Shown here one piece after another: positions 51,876-58,792 of a stretch of 64,000 nt of DNA. Location of the stretch: the NCBI RefSeq assembly GCF_000196895.1, contig NC_014297.1, positions 2,123,345 to 2,187,344 on the forward strand, given 5' to 3'. This DNA comes from Halalkalicoccus jeotgali B3. Its GTDB lineage: Archaea > Halobacteriota > Halobacteria > Halobacteriales > Halalkalicoccaceae. A model generated the notes under the pieces. That model did no database searches, had not been told where the DNA came from, and saw only the letters and a list, made by a program, of their open reading frames with translations. The translations under genes and the position numbers were made by a program. Each line of letters begins with the position of its first letter. Within the stretch, counting starts at the first letter, position 1.

Positions 51876-52493
51876 TCACTCCTCGAAGTCGAGCGCCTCG
51901 ATGAGCTGATCGGTCATCTCCTTGCGGCCGAGGTTGGCCTTGATGTCGTGGTCCTTCGCCAGCGACTGGAGTTCCCGATACGACAGCTCCTCTAGCTCCT
52001 CGCGACTCTCGGGGTCCTCTTCGTCCCCGGATTCGTCGTCCGATTCCCCACCGCCGTTCTCATTTCCCTCTTCGTCCTCCTCGTCCGTGCTCTCGACGTC
52101 CTCGTTTTCGTTCTCGTCGTCCTCGTCGTCCTCCTCGTCGTCGTCACCCGACTCCTCCGCGTCGTTCTCAGTTCCCTCCTCGTCGCCTGACTCCTCGTCC
52201 TCGCTCTCGTCTTGTGTGTCCTCCCCGTCTTCGGATCCGTCGTCGGCGTCCGATCCTCCGTCGTCCTCCTCGTCGTCGCCTCTGATCGATTCCTGGATCT
52301 GCCGGGCGATCGCTTCGCCGAGCTTCCGGCCGATGATCGCGCCGAGTGCGCCGCCGAGCGATTCGGCGAGCGATTTCTCGTCGTCGGCCTCGAAGGTGTC
52401 CTCGAGCTGGGTGCCCTCGAACAGCTCCTCGTAGTCGACGTTGTCGAGCAGTTTTTCGGTGTCGATGCTGTCGGCAAGGTTTGTGTCGCTCAT
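51876..52493 (-). CDS. Hyperacidic protein with glycine-zipper helix and SAP-like C-terminus
   Basis: A 205-residue protein in three parts. Residues 1-70: acidic helices then a small-residue helix ESLGGALGAIIGRKLGEAIA (glycine-zipper-like, amphipathic). Residues ~71-160: an almost pure Asp/Glu/Ser/Gly linker. Residues ~160-205: SREELEELSYRELQSLAKDH and DIKANLGRKEMTDQLIEAL, a helix-extended loop-helix like SAP/Rho-N/HeH domains. Last gene of the gvpA-gvpO transcription unit, where gvpC/gvpN usually lie. Not recognised as a Gvp family; possibly a scaffold. Confidence 0.75.
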   Translation of the reverse strand: MSDTNLADSIDTEKLLDNVDYEELFEGTQLEDTFEADDEKSLAESLGGALGAIIGRKLGEAIARQIQESIRGDDEEDDGGSDADDGSEDGEDTQDESEDEESGDEEGTENDAEESGDDDEEDDEDDENENEDVESTDEEDEEGNENGGGESDDESGDEEDPESREELEELSYRELQSLAKDHDIKANLGRKEMTDQLIEALDFEE

Positions 52494-52535
52494 TGTTGGC
52501 TCTGGGTGCCCACTGTGGGCTTGTCGGTTCGGGAT

Positions 52536-53369
52536 CTATGCGCTCGCGGCGTCGCCGTTGTCGCTGTCGTCGCTATCGTCGGCGCCCAGAAGCTGGTTGA
52601 CCAGTTCCTGAACGAACTGCGTGGCCAGCTCCTCGAGGGGCAACTCGTCGAGGATGCTGCCGAAGAAACTCCGCAGGCGCTCCGCTATTGCACTCCCGAA
52701 CGCCGCAATCCGCTCGCCGAGGGCCAGATCGGGCAGGAGCCCGCTCGAACCGTCGCCGTCCTCGCCCTCCTGGTCACCGTCGTCCCCGCCAAGCAGACCG
52801 TCCTCGCCCAGCAGACCGCCGTCCTCGTCGTCCCCGCCCAGCAGGCCGCCGCCGAGCAGGTCATCGAGGCCGAGCAGGCTCCCCAGATCGCCGCCGTCGA
52901 GCAGGCCGCCGACCGCCGACAGCAGGTTTCCGAGCAGGTTCCCCCCGCCGGGAATCGCGGTGATATCGAGGGTCACCTCGTCGAGGTCGACCTCCAACCC
53001 GAGGAGATCGAGGAACAGTCCATCGAGGTTGAGGTGGAGCACGCGGGTGCCCTCCTCGGATTCGGACTCCTCGCGGTCGCTCTCCTCTTCGTCACCCGTC
53101 TCGTTGTCCTCGGTTTGATCGTCCTCGTTTTCCCCTTCGGCGTCCGCTTGTTCGTCGCCTTCCTCGGTTTCGTCGTCTTCCTCGTCCTCGGTTCCCTCGG
53201 CGGACTCCCCTTCGCTGTCGGCTCCGTCCTCGGCGTCCGCTTGTTCGTCGCTTTCCTCCGTTTCGTCTTCCTCCTCGGGCGCTTCCTCCTCTCCCCCGTC
53301 GGGGAGCAGTACGCGCACGTGGACGCCATCGTCTCGACCAGCGGTCGTAGATTGGTCTACCATCGTCAT
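52536..53369 (-). CDS. Acidic Gly/Leu-rich protein of the gas vesicle cluster
   Basis: A 277-residue protein. Residues 1-~107 are Asp/Glu-rich with a repeated DEQADAE. Residues ~110-158 form a distinct hydrophobic block LHLNLDGLFLDLLGLEVDLD then EVTLDITAIPGGGNLLGNLL, a pattern I have seen in other haloarchaeal and bacterial hypothetical proteins. Residues ~159-195 are LLGG/DDL repeats; ~210-262 an amphipathic helix region. No signal peptide. Its place between gvpO and the SAP-like protein suggests a shell-surface or assembly role in place of GvpC; this is inference. Confidence 0.75.
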   Translation of the reverse strand: MTMVDQSTTAGRDDGVHVRVLLPDGGEEEAPEEEDETEESDEQADAEDGADSEGESAEGTEDEEDDETEEGDEQADAEGENEDDQTEDNETGDEEESDREESESEEGTRVLHLNLDGLFLDLLGLEVDLDEVTLDITAIPGGGNLLGNLLSAVGGLLDGGDLGSLLGLDDLLGGGLLGGDDEDGGLLGEDGLLGGDDGDQEGEDGDGSSGLLPDLALGERIAAFGSAIAERLRSFFGSILDELPLEELATQFVQELVNQLLGADDSDDSDNGDAASA

Positions 53370-53433
53370 CGAAACAACCCACTAGAGACGTAAGTAGGTT
53401 CATTGCGGATTCGCTTACGTCTTCGTCGGGCGG

Positions 53434-53772
53434 CTACTCGCCGGCCGGCGTAAACGACTCGTGACAGTCGAGACAGACGTGGGACTCGGCGTTGAGCGCG
53501 TCCGCGCTCGCGTCAGTTAGCGCTCCGTCGTTGGCGAGTTTCGCCGCACCGACACCGGATTTGTATACCGCTGCCGCGCTCTCACACTCGGGGCACTCGA
53601 TCGACGAGCCGTCCTCGAGGGCGGCGAGACGGCCCTCGAGGACCTCGATCCGGTCTTCGAGGGCTTCGATATGCTCGCCGTCGTCGACGGAGGCCTGTCC
53701 GAGCGCCTCGAGGGCCTCTTCTACGTCCATCGGTTCGTCGATCCACGGCAGGGTGATCTCTTCGTTACTCAT
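53434..53772 (-). CDS. Coiled-coil zinc ribbon protein of the gas vesicle cluster
   Basis: A 112-residue protein: N-terminal acidic part, a heptad coiled coil at residues ~33-54 (GEHIEALEDRIEVLEGRLAA), then a zinc ribbon with Cys60/Cys63 (CPEC) and Cys100/Cys103 (CLDC). Placed 51 bp downstream of gvpO. Not a recognised Gvp family member; likely dimeric. Could regulate or adapt vesicle assembly. Confidence 0.72.
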   Translation of the reverse strand: MSNEEITLPWIDEPMDVEEALEALGQASVDDGEHIEALEDRIEVLEGRLAALEDGSSIECPECESAAAVYKSGVGAAKLANDGALTDASADALNAESHVCLDCHESFTPAGE

Positions 53773-53823
53773 CGCTGATCGGTAGGTGACGTGTCCGTAT
53801 AACTCCCGGTACGTGACGAGAGA

Positions 53824-54282
53824 TCAGACGTCCTGATCCATGTCGTCACGGCGATACCGGTGGGTTCGGCGGTAGCCGGTGATCTCGTGGTCGGCGTCGA
53901 GCGTGATCTCGTAGCGCCCGAGGATGTCCTGCGTATCGGGGACGCTCTTGCGTTCGAGGATCTCGACCGCCGCGACCCATCCTTCCTCGTTGTTGTCCTC
54001 GCCCCGGCTCCGATCGCGGTCGACGGAGACGACGCTCACGAGCGGACGGCCGATGAGGTCCGCTGCGACCTGCCTGATCTTTTCGCGTACCGTCCCGATC
54101 TCGGTTTCCGAGACGGAGTCGTTGTCTGCCATGTCTGAATCCTCCGATTGGTGGTCGTCGATCGTCTCGTCGTCGGGTCCGTGCTGGTAGCAGAACCCGT
54201 CGCCCTGTGCCGGCCGGGTGCATCGCTCGCCGCCCGAGGTCAGCGCCTGGCACTGCTCGTCGGCTGTCTCCGCGTCGGACAT
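53824..54282 (-). CDS. gvpO: Gas vesicle protein GvpO with N-terminal Cys/His knuckle
   Basis: A 152-residue GvpO. The C-terminal core (GWVAAVEILERKSVPDTQDI, LGRYEITLDADHEITGY, YRRDDMDQ) matches halophile GvpO, an essential accessory protein. The first ~37 residues are an added domain with Cys11, Cys21, Cys31 and His34 (CQALTSGGERC, FCYQHG), a zinc-knuckle pattern also seen in DUF5763-like fingers. An internal ATG (MADNDSVSETEIG, residue 51) could give a canonical short GvpO. Starts 12 bp after gvpA. Confidence 0.85.
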   Translation of the reverse strand: MSDAETADEQCQALTSGGERCTRPAQGDGFCYQHGPDDETIDDHQSEDSDMADNDSVSETEIGTVREKIRQVAADLIGRPLVSVVSVDRDRSRGEDNNEEGWVAAVEILERKSVPDTQDILGRYEITLDADHEITGYRRTHRYRRDDMDQDV

Positions 54283-54294
54283 GGGGGAGTCCGC

Positions 54295-54558
54295 TTACGA
54301 GGACTCGGCGGACGCCTCGATCTCGATGTCCTCGAGGTCGTCTAAGTCCCCCTCTTCCTCCGCTTGTTCGATCTTCGATATCTCCCTCGCATAGTGGAGG
54401 AACGTGTCAACGGAGGCGATCACGACGCGGGCCTCGACGGTGAGGATCTCGATCCCGACGAGCGAGACACGCACCCAGATGTCGATGACCGCACCCTTAT
54501 CGAGGATGCGATCGAGCACCTCTGCGAGGCTTGACGTGCTTGGTCTTGCTTGACTCAT
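54295..54558 (-). CDS. gvpA: Major gas vesicle structural protein GvpA
   Basis: Main rib protein of the gas vesicle shell, 87 aa. The core [20 protein letters not shown] then [20 protein letters not shown] and [15 protein letters not shown] matches GvpA almost residue for residue. The acidic tail ([21 protein letters not shown]) is longer than in Halobacterium GvpA (76 aa). Start [10 protein letters not shown] is supported by a Shine-Dalgarno-like gaaggga 8 nt upstream. Transcribed away from gvpF. Confidence 0.95.
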   Translation of the reverse strand: MSQARPSTSSLAEVLDRILDKGAVIDIWVRVSLVGIEILTVEARVVIASVDTFLHYAREISKIEQAEEEGDLDDLEDIEIEASAESS

Positions 54559-54687
54559 GGTCTTCCCTTCATCTACCATGCGAACGCCGACCGTCTTATG
54601 GTTTCCCCTTCCAGCGCAAGCGCTCACCTATTGGCCGACCGTGACACATATGCGGGTGCGACCGAGTAGGTTCGCTACCGAGCCACC
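54559..54687. promoter_or_regulatory. Divergent gvpA/gvpF promoter region
   Basis: A 129-bp gap between oppositely transcribed gas vesicle units. On the minus strand a TATA-like accataag (54594-54601) lies about 36 bp before the gvpA ATG. On the plus strand acatatg (54645-54651) lies about 36 bp before the gvpF ATG. The spacing predicts short leaders on both sides. No gvpD/gvpE regulator genes accompany it, so the known GvpE activator site need not apply. Confidence 0.45.
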
Positions 54688-55317
54688 ATGACCGACGACG
54701 CACTCTACGTCTACGGCGTGATCGAAAACGAGGATCTCGACCTCGACATCGAGGGGGTCAACGGGGCCGAACGCGCGTACACAGTCAGCTATCAGTCGCT
54801 CGCGGCCGTCGTCTCGGACATCGACACCGTCGAGCCCGAACGCAGCGACGAGAACGTCCAGTGCCACGACGAGGTGCTCCAGACGATCCTCGAGCACGAC
54901 GGCGGCCGAACGGTCGTCCCGATGAGCTTCGGGATGGGGTTCAAGAACAAACGCACCCTGAAGAACGTCCTCCGGAACGCCCGACCGGTCTTTTCGCGGA
55001 CGTTACGGGAGATCGACGGGATGGTCGAACTCGGGCTGAAGGTCCTGACCGACGAGGACGCCGACGTCGACACCGACGAGATCGTCGCGGAGGTCGAGGA
55101 GCGCTTCGACCGGATAAGCGTTAACGTGGTGGAGAACCAACTGTTCAGCGATCGACTCGTGATAAACAGATCGTACCTCGTCGAACGCGCCGACCGGGAG
55201 GCGTTCAACGAGGCAGTCGGCGAGTTCGAGGACGACCACGACGAACTGTTGGTCCAGTATACGGGCCCGTGGGCACCGTACAACTTCGTCGACATCGAGA
55301 TCACGGCCCAACGCTAA
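54688..55317 (+). CDS. gvpF: Gas vesicle protein GvpF
   Basis: GvpF/L-family accessory protein, 209 aa. Contains ALYVYGVIENEDLDLDIEGV, ECHDEVLQ-type helix (VQCHDEVLQTILEHDGG), VVPMSFGMGFKNKRTLKNVL and the C-terminal YTGPWAPYNFVDIEI typical of the family. It is one of the minimal eight and in other haloarchaea contacts GvpA in early assembly. First gene of gvpF-G-H-[I]-J-K-L-M; next start is 2 bp away. Confidence 0.95.
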   Translation: MTDDALYVYGVIENEDLDLDIEGVNGAERAYTVSYQSLAAVVSDIDTVEPERSDENVQCHDEVLQTILEHDGGRTVVPMSFGMGFKNKRTLKNVLRNARPVFSRTLREIDGMVELGLKVLTDEDADVDTDEIVAEVEERFDRISVNVVENQLFSDRLVINRSYLVERADREAFNEAVGEFEDDHDELLVQYTGPWAPYNFVDIEITAQR

Positions 55318-55319
55318 CC

Positions 55320-55574
55320 ATGTTCATCGTCGACGACATCCTGTTTCAGCCGTTCATCTCGATCCTCGATGCGATCCACACGCTCGCGGTCACGGAGATG
55401 TACAACATCGAGGGGATCCAGAGCGACCTAAAGGAAAACCAGCTGCTGTACGAACTCGGCGAGCGCGACCAAAGCGAGTACGAAAGCCGCAAGGCCGAAC
55501 TCGAAGCCGAACTCGAGACGGCGGAGTTGGCACACGAACAGCTCGACAACAAGAACATCCAGATACGACAATGA
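55320..55574 (+). CDS. gvpG: Gas vesicle protein GvpG
   Basis: An 84-residue helical accessory protein: MFIVDDILFQPFISILDAIH, then YNIEGIQSDLKENQLLYELG and a charged coiled-coil C-terminus with many Glu/Lys. The match is to the GvpG family. Essential in the minimal haloarchaeal set. Overlaps gvpH by 4 bp. Confidence 0.92.
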   Translation: MFIVDDILFQPFISILDAIHTLAVTEMYNIEGIQSDLKENQLLYELGERDQSEYESRKAELEAELETAELAHEQLDNKNIQIRQ

Positions 55575-56068
55575 CCGACGACAACCACCGCGAGGCCTCC
55601 TCGCTGCTCGACGCACTCAGACACGTCGTCGAGACGCTACAGGAGGCGGAACAAAACGGCGAGAGAACGGGTGCGGGACACGGCAGCGTCTCGGGCAAAC
55701 ACGCCCGGACGGACTACGGGTTCAGGATCAGCACCGGCCCGGATCCGGACAGCCTCTGGGAGCGACTCGGCACCGACTCCGGCGAGGAGACCGAGCCGAC
55801 AGCCGATACGGACACGGACACCGACGATCACCTCGTCGACGTCCGTAGGGAGGACGACGGCCTGGTCGTGCTCGCGGACCTCCCGCAGGCGACCGCAGAG
55901 AGCATCACCGCCGGGATCGACCGGGCGGAAAACGACCTGGTCATCGGGTTCGACGGGGAGGTCGTCGACCGGATCGCGCTGGGCGACGCCGAAGTCGCCG
56001 TGGCCGACTCGACGTTCAGAAACGGCGTACTGGAGGTCCGACTGCGAACGGAGGAGGGTGAGTCGTGA
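55571..56068 (+). CDS. gvpH: Gas vesicle protein GvpH (Hsp20-like)
   Basis: A 165-residue protein. N-terminal DDNHREASSLLDALRHVVET and RTDYGFRISTGPD, an acidic linker, then an alpha-crystallin/Hsp20-type domain (HLVDVRREDDGLVVLADLPQ; VADSTFRNGVLEVRL). GvpH in Halobacterium behaves as a chaperone-like factor and is not strictly needed. Overlaps the next gene by 4 bp. Confidence 0.88.
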   Translation: MTDDNHREASSLLDALRHVVETLQEAEQNGERTGAGHGSVSGKHARTDYGFRISTGPDPDSLWERLGTDSGEETEPTADTDTDTDDHLVDVRREDDGLVVLADLPQATAESITAGIDRAENDLVIGFDGEVVDRIALGDAEVAVADSTFRNGVLEVRLRTEEGES

Positions 56069-56859
56069 GCGAAACCGAAACGGAAACCGACGCTGAGGTC
56101 GCCTCGATCCTCGACCGCCTCGAGGAGCTACTTCCGGGACTCGTCGACGGGATCGAGCAACTCAAGACCCAGATCGTCGAGGGCAGCGACGACGAGGAGG
56201 TCATCGAGACCGCCGAGAACATCTGGGAGATCGTCGACGAGGCCGAGGACGTCCTCGATACGATCGACCTCGATGAGCTTCCCGACACGATCGACCTCGA
56301 TGAGCTTCCCGACGCTATCGACGCCGAGGAGGTCCCCGAGGCGATCGCCGACGGCGACGCGCACGACGCGATCGATCTCTCGGCGCTCAAGGAGGCAATC
56401 GAACTCCGGGAGCTGTGGGAGGCCGTCGACCTCACTGACCTGCGCGAGCAGAAAGCGGACCTCGACGACGAGATCGACGACGTGACCGACGGCGACAGCG
56501 GCGACGACGGAGGGGTGCTCGATATGGATCTGGGGATGGGCGAGGGCGCACACATGAGTTTCGACCCCGAGAACCGCCAGGAGAAGATCCAACAGCTCAT
56601 CGAGACGGCGGTCCAGGGCTTTCGAACCGCGCTGCTCGAGACCCACGACAAGCTCCGGTTGCTCTACGAGTTCAACCAGGAGAAACTCGGCGGCAACGAC
56701 TCGCTGAACCCGACCGCGGTCTCGACGATGCCGAGTGGGCCGCTTGCGAACTCCGCCTCGACGCGTCACTCGACAGTGCCCTCGCAGGTGAAATACTCGC
56801 GAGCGAAAAACCCCCGCCGGATCTACGGCCGGCGCTTCGAGAACGCCAACACCGACTGA
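56065..56859 (+). CDS. gvpI: Nonapeptide-repeat protein at the gvpI position
   Basis: A 264-residue protein with GTG start, between gvpH and gvpJ where gvpI normally lies. Residues 1-64 are acidic helices; 65-127 are seven tandem 9-residue repeats of the form D-[AT]-I-D-L-x-E-L-x (DTIDLDELP, DTIDLDELP, DAIDAEEVP, EAIADGDAH, DAIDLSALK, EAIELRELW, EAVDLTDLR). The rest includes an acidic linker, a helix RQEKIQQLIETAVQGFRTAL and a basic C-terminus VKYSRAKNPRRIYGRRFEN. The basic tail is like GvpI; the long acidic repeat part is not known to me in GvpI. Symbol is positional. Confidence 0.7.
   Translation: MSETETETDAEVASILDRLEELLPGLVDGIEQLKTQIVEGSDDEEVIETAENIWEIVDEAEDVLDTIDLDELPDTIDLDELPDAIDAEEVPEAIADGDAHDAIDLSALKEAIELRELWEAVDLTDLREQKADLDDEIDDVTDGDSGDDGGVLDMDLGMGEGAHMSFDPENRQEKIQQLIETAVQGFRTALLETHDKLRLLYEFNQEKLGGNDSLNPTAVSTMPSGPLANSASTRHSTVPSQVKYSRAKNPRRIYGRRFENANTD
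56260..56313 (+). repeat. Perfect 27-bp tandem repeat inside the gvpI-position gene
   Basis: Two identical 27-bp units (56260-56286 and 56287-56313) encode two copies of TIDLDELPD. Identity at the DNA level suggests recent slippage; the flanking five diverged nonapeptide units suggest a longer history of repeat expansion. Confidence 0.85.
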
Positions 56860-56862
56860 ACC

Positions 56863-57294
56863 ATGAGCGACGCACGACCCACACGACAGAAGAGCGACCT
56901 GGCGGACGTCCTCGAACTCGTCCTCGATAAGGGGATCGTCATCAACGCCGACATCGCGGTGACCGTCGGCGAGACCGAACTGCTCGGAATCGAGATCCGG
57001 GCAGCGATCGCCTCCTTCGAGACCGCCGCCGAGTACGGACTCGCCTTCCCCACCGGCACCGATATGCGCCGGGTCGAACAGGCCTCCGGGCGCGAACCCC
57101 TCGAGGTCGAAAACAACGAGGAGGTGAACCTCGGGATCAACGCGAGCGACGGGGGATCGAACGAGGACAGCGACCCGCCGAGCGCCCGTCCGGATCCCGA
57201 GGTCCCGATCTCGACGAACGAGGGTTCGGAGTCCGGCACCGACGCGAGCGACGGAGATGACGGGGACGGCGAGGACGAACCGGAGGACTCATGA
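56863..57294 (+). CDS. gvpJ: Gas vesicle protein GvpJ
   Basis: GvpA-family minor protein, 143 aa. The shell-type core is LADVLELVLDKGIVINADIA, VTVGETELLGIEIRAAIASF and EYGLAFPTGTDMRRVEQA. A long acidic Ser/Asp/Gly tail follows. Member of the minimal eight, thought to shape the conical tips or nucleate. Overlaps gvpK by 4 bp. Confidence 0.93.
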   Translation: MSDARPTRQKSDLADVLELVLDKGIVINADIAVTVGETELLGIEIRAAIASFETAAEYGLAFPTGTDMRRVEQASGREPLEVENNEEVNLGINASDGGSNEDSDPPSARPDPEVPISTNEGSESGTDASDGDDGDGEDEPEDS

Positions 57295-57623
57295 GACAGA
57301 TCGACCTCGGTGGCGAGGCCGACGAGGGTGGCGAGACGGACGCGGCCTCCGGACTGTTGGCGCTCGTGATGACCGTCGTCGAGTTGCTCGTCGAGGCGAT
57401 GGAAAAGGAGGCGATCCGTCGTATGGAGTCGGGCGTCCTCTCTCCAGAGGAGATCGAACGGCTGGGCACCCAACTCCAGGCCATCGAGGACGAAATCGAG
57501 GCCATCAAGGAGCGAGAGGGGATCGAAAACGACGTCGGGGAGCTCCGTACCGAGCTCAACGACCTGCTCAGCGAGGGGATCGAGCGGGTCTACGACGATC
57601 ACTACGAGGAGCTGGAACGATGA
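57291..57623 (+). CDS. gvpK: Gas vesicle protein GvpK
   Basis: A 110-residue GvpK family protein: SGLLALVMTVVELLVEAMEK, AIRRMESGVLSPEEIERLG and a coiled-coil EIEAIKEREGIENDVGELR. Minimal-set accessory protein. Overlaps gvpL by 4 bp. Confidence 0.94.
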   Translation: MRQIDLGGEADEGGETDAASGLLALVMTVVELLVEAMEKEAIRRMESGVLSPEEIERLGTQLQAIEDEIEAIKEREGIENDVGELRTELNDLLSEGIERVYDDHYEELER

Positions 57624-58444
57624 GCACCGCCGGCACGGAGTTCGAGGTGGGACGATACCTCTACTGTGCCGTGCGGGCCGACGATGACCCCTCGATCTCT
57701 GTCGCGGGGATAGAGGACGGCGAGGTGCGGATCGTCACCGCCGAGGGGATCGGCGCGGTCGTCCAGCCGGTCGAGGCGATGTTCGATTCGGACGACCTCA
57801 CGGAGGTCAGACGGTGGTTACTCAGTCACCAGCGCGTGGTCGACGCCGTCGGCGAGTCCTTCGATACGCCCGTCCCCTTCCGGTTCGACACCGTCATCAA
57901 GGGCGACGACGAGCGCGTCGAAAACTGGATCACCGAGAACGCAACACAGCTCGAGGCCGCACTGGAGTCGCTGTCGGGCTGCTGGGAGTACCGGATCGAG
58001 CTTCGCTGGGACGAGTCGCGAGTCCGCGAGGAGATCGCACGCGATGACGAAGAACTCGCGGCGCTCCAAGCACGCATCGACGACGCGAGCGAGGGAACGG
58101 GCTACCTGCTCGAAAAGCAGTACGAACAGCACCTCACCGAGCGCCTCCAGGGGCGCCGGGACGACCTCGCGGGGCAACTCTACGATCGGGTCGCAGAACA
58201 CGCACGAGCGGTCGAGACGGCCGGAAACCAGTCGACGCTGCTTGGGGCGGACGGGACGAACGGGAGCGACGACGGGTTCGAGACGGTGATCGAGCTGTCG
58301 GTGCTCGCCCCCGAGGACCATGAGGGAGTCATCGGCGACGTCTTAGAGGAGTTCATCGACCGCGATGGGTTCGACGTCAACTACACGGGGCCGTGGCCGC
58401 CGTACTCGCACGCACCGACGATCGGAGACGGGGGTGAGGGCTGA
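57620..58444 (+). CDS. gvpL: Gas vesicle protein GvpL
   Basis: GvpF/L-family protein, 274 aa, second member in the cluster. Landmarks: GRYLYCAVRADDDPSISVAG, VPFRFDTVIKGDDERVENW, and C-terminal FDVNYTGPWPPYSHAPT. Interacts with several accessory proteins in other haloarchaea. Its ATG overlaps the gvpK stop; gvpM starts on its last base. Confidence 0.94.
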   Translation: MSTAGTEFEVGRYLYCAVRADDDPSISVAGIEDGEVRIVTAEGIGAVVQPVEAMFDSDDLTEVRRWLLSHQRVVDAVGESFDTPVPFRFDTVIKGDDERVENWITENATQLEAALESLSGCWEYRIELRWDESRVREEIARDDEELAALQARIDDASEGTGYLLEKQYEQHLTERLQGRRDDLAGQLYDRVAEHARAVETAGNQSTLLGADGTNGSDDGFETVIELSVLAPEDHEGVIGDVLEEFIDRDGFDVNYTGPWPPYSHAPTIGDGGEG

Positions 58445-58761
58445 TGGAGCCGGCACGCCCCGAGGGCCACGCGATCGTCGACGTGCTCGACGTCCTGTTG
58501 ACCGACGGGGCGATCGTCCAAGCCGACGTGGTCGTCACCGTCGCGGACATCCCGCTCGTGGGAATCAACCTCCGGGCGGCGATCGCTGGCATGACGACGA
58601 TGGTCGAGTACGACATCTTCACCGAGTGGGACGAGGAGATCCGGAGCCAGGAGCGGTATCGACACTCCGAGTTCGGCCGGCGGCCGCGTCCGAGCGTGCC
58701 CGATCCTTCGGGTTCGGATCCCGAGACCGACACGGGCCCCGCGGACCCGGACGAACGGTAA
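58444..58761 (+). CDS. gvpM: Gas vesicle protein GvpM
   Basis: GvpA-family minor protein, 105 aa. Core: AIVDVLDVLLTDGAIVQADV, VVTVADIPLVGINLRAAIAG and EYDIFTEWDEEIRSQERYR. Ends in a Pro/Asp tail. Member of the minimal eight; last gene of the F-M unit. Followed 31 bp later by ribH, which has its own TATA-like element. Confidence 0.93.
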   Translation: MEPARPEGHAIVDVLDVLLTDGAIVQADVVVTVADIPLVGINLRAAIAGMTTMVEYDIFTEWDEEIRSQERYRHSEFGRRPRPSVPDPSGSDPETDTGPADPDER

Positions 58762-58766
58762 GGTCT

Positions 58767-58772
58767 TTTAGG
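58767..58772 (+). promoter_or_regulatory. TATA-like element of ribH
   Basis: tttagg ends 20 bp before the ribH ATG at 58793, suggesting independent leaderless transcription rather than read-through from gvpM. Confidence 0.35.
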
Positions 58773-58792
58773 TCGCTGTGATTCCCTCGGGT

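Noticed and set aside
52030-52270. Repetitive tcctcgtcgtc tract resembling a CRISPR or microsatellite
   Set aside because: It has no regular repeat-spacer structure and is explained by the Asp/Glu linker of the acidic protein.
52212-53393. Plus-strand 393-residue frame with a hydrophobic end opposite the acidic gvp-cluster genes
   Set aside because: The hydrophobic run is the complement of GAC/GAG-rich acidic codons; the minus-strand frames have domain logic and operon spacing.
56257-56445. Possibility that the nonapeptide protein is GvpC
   Set aside because: GvpC repeats are about 33 residues and the gene is in the gvpF-M unit at the gvpI slot, with a GvpI-like basic tail.
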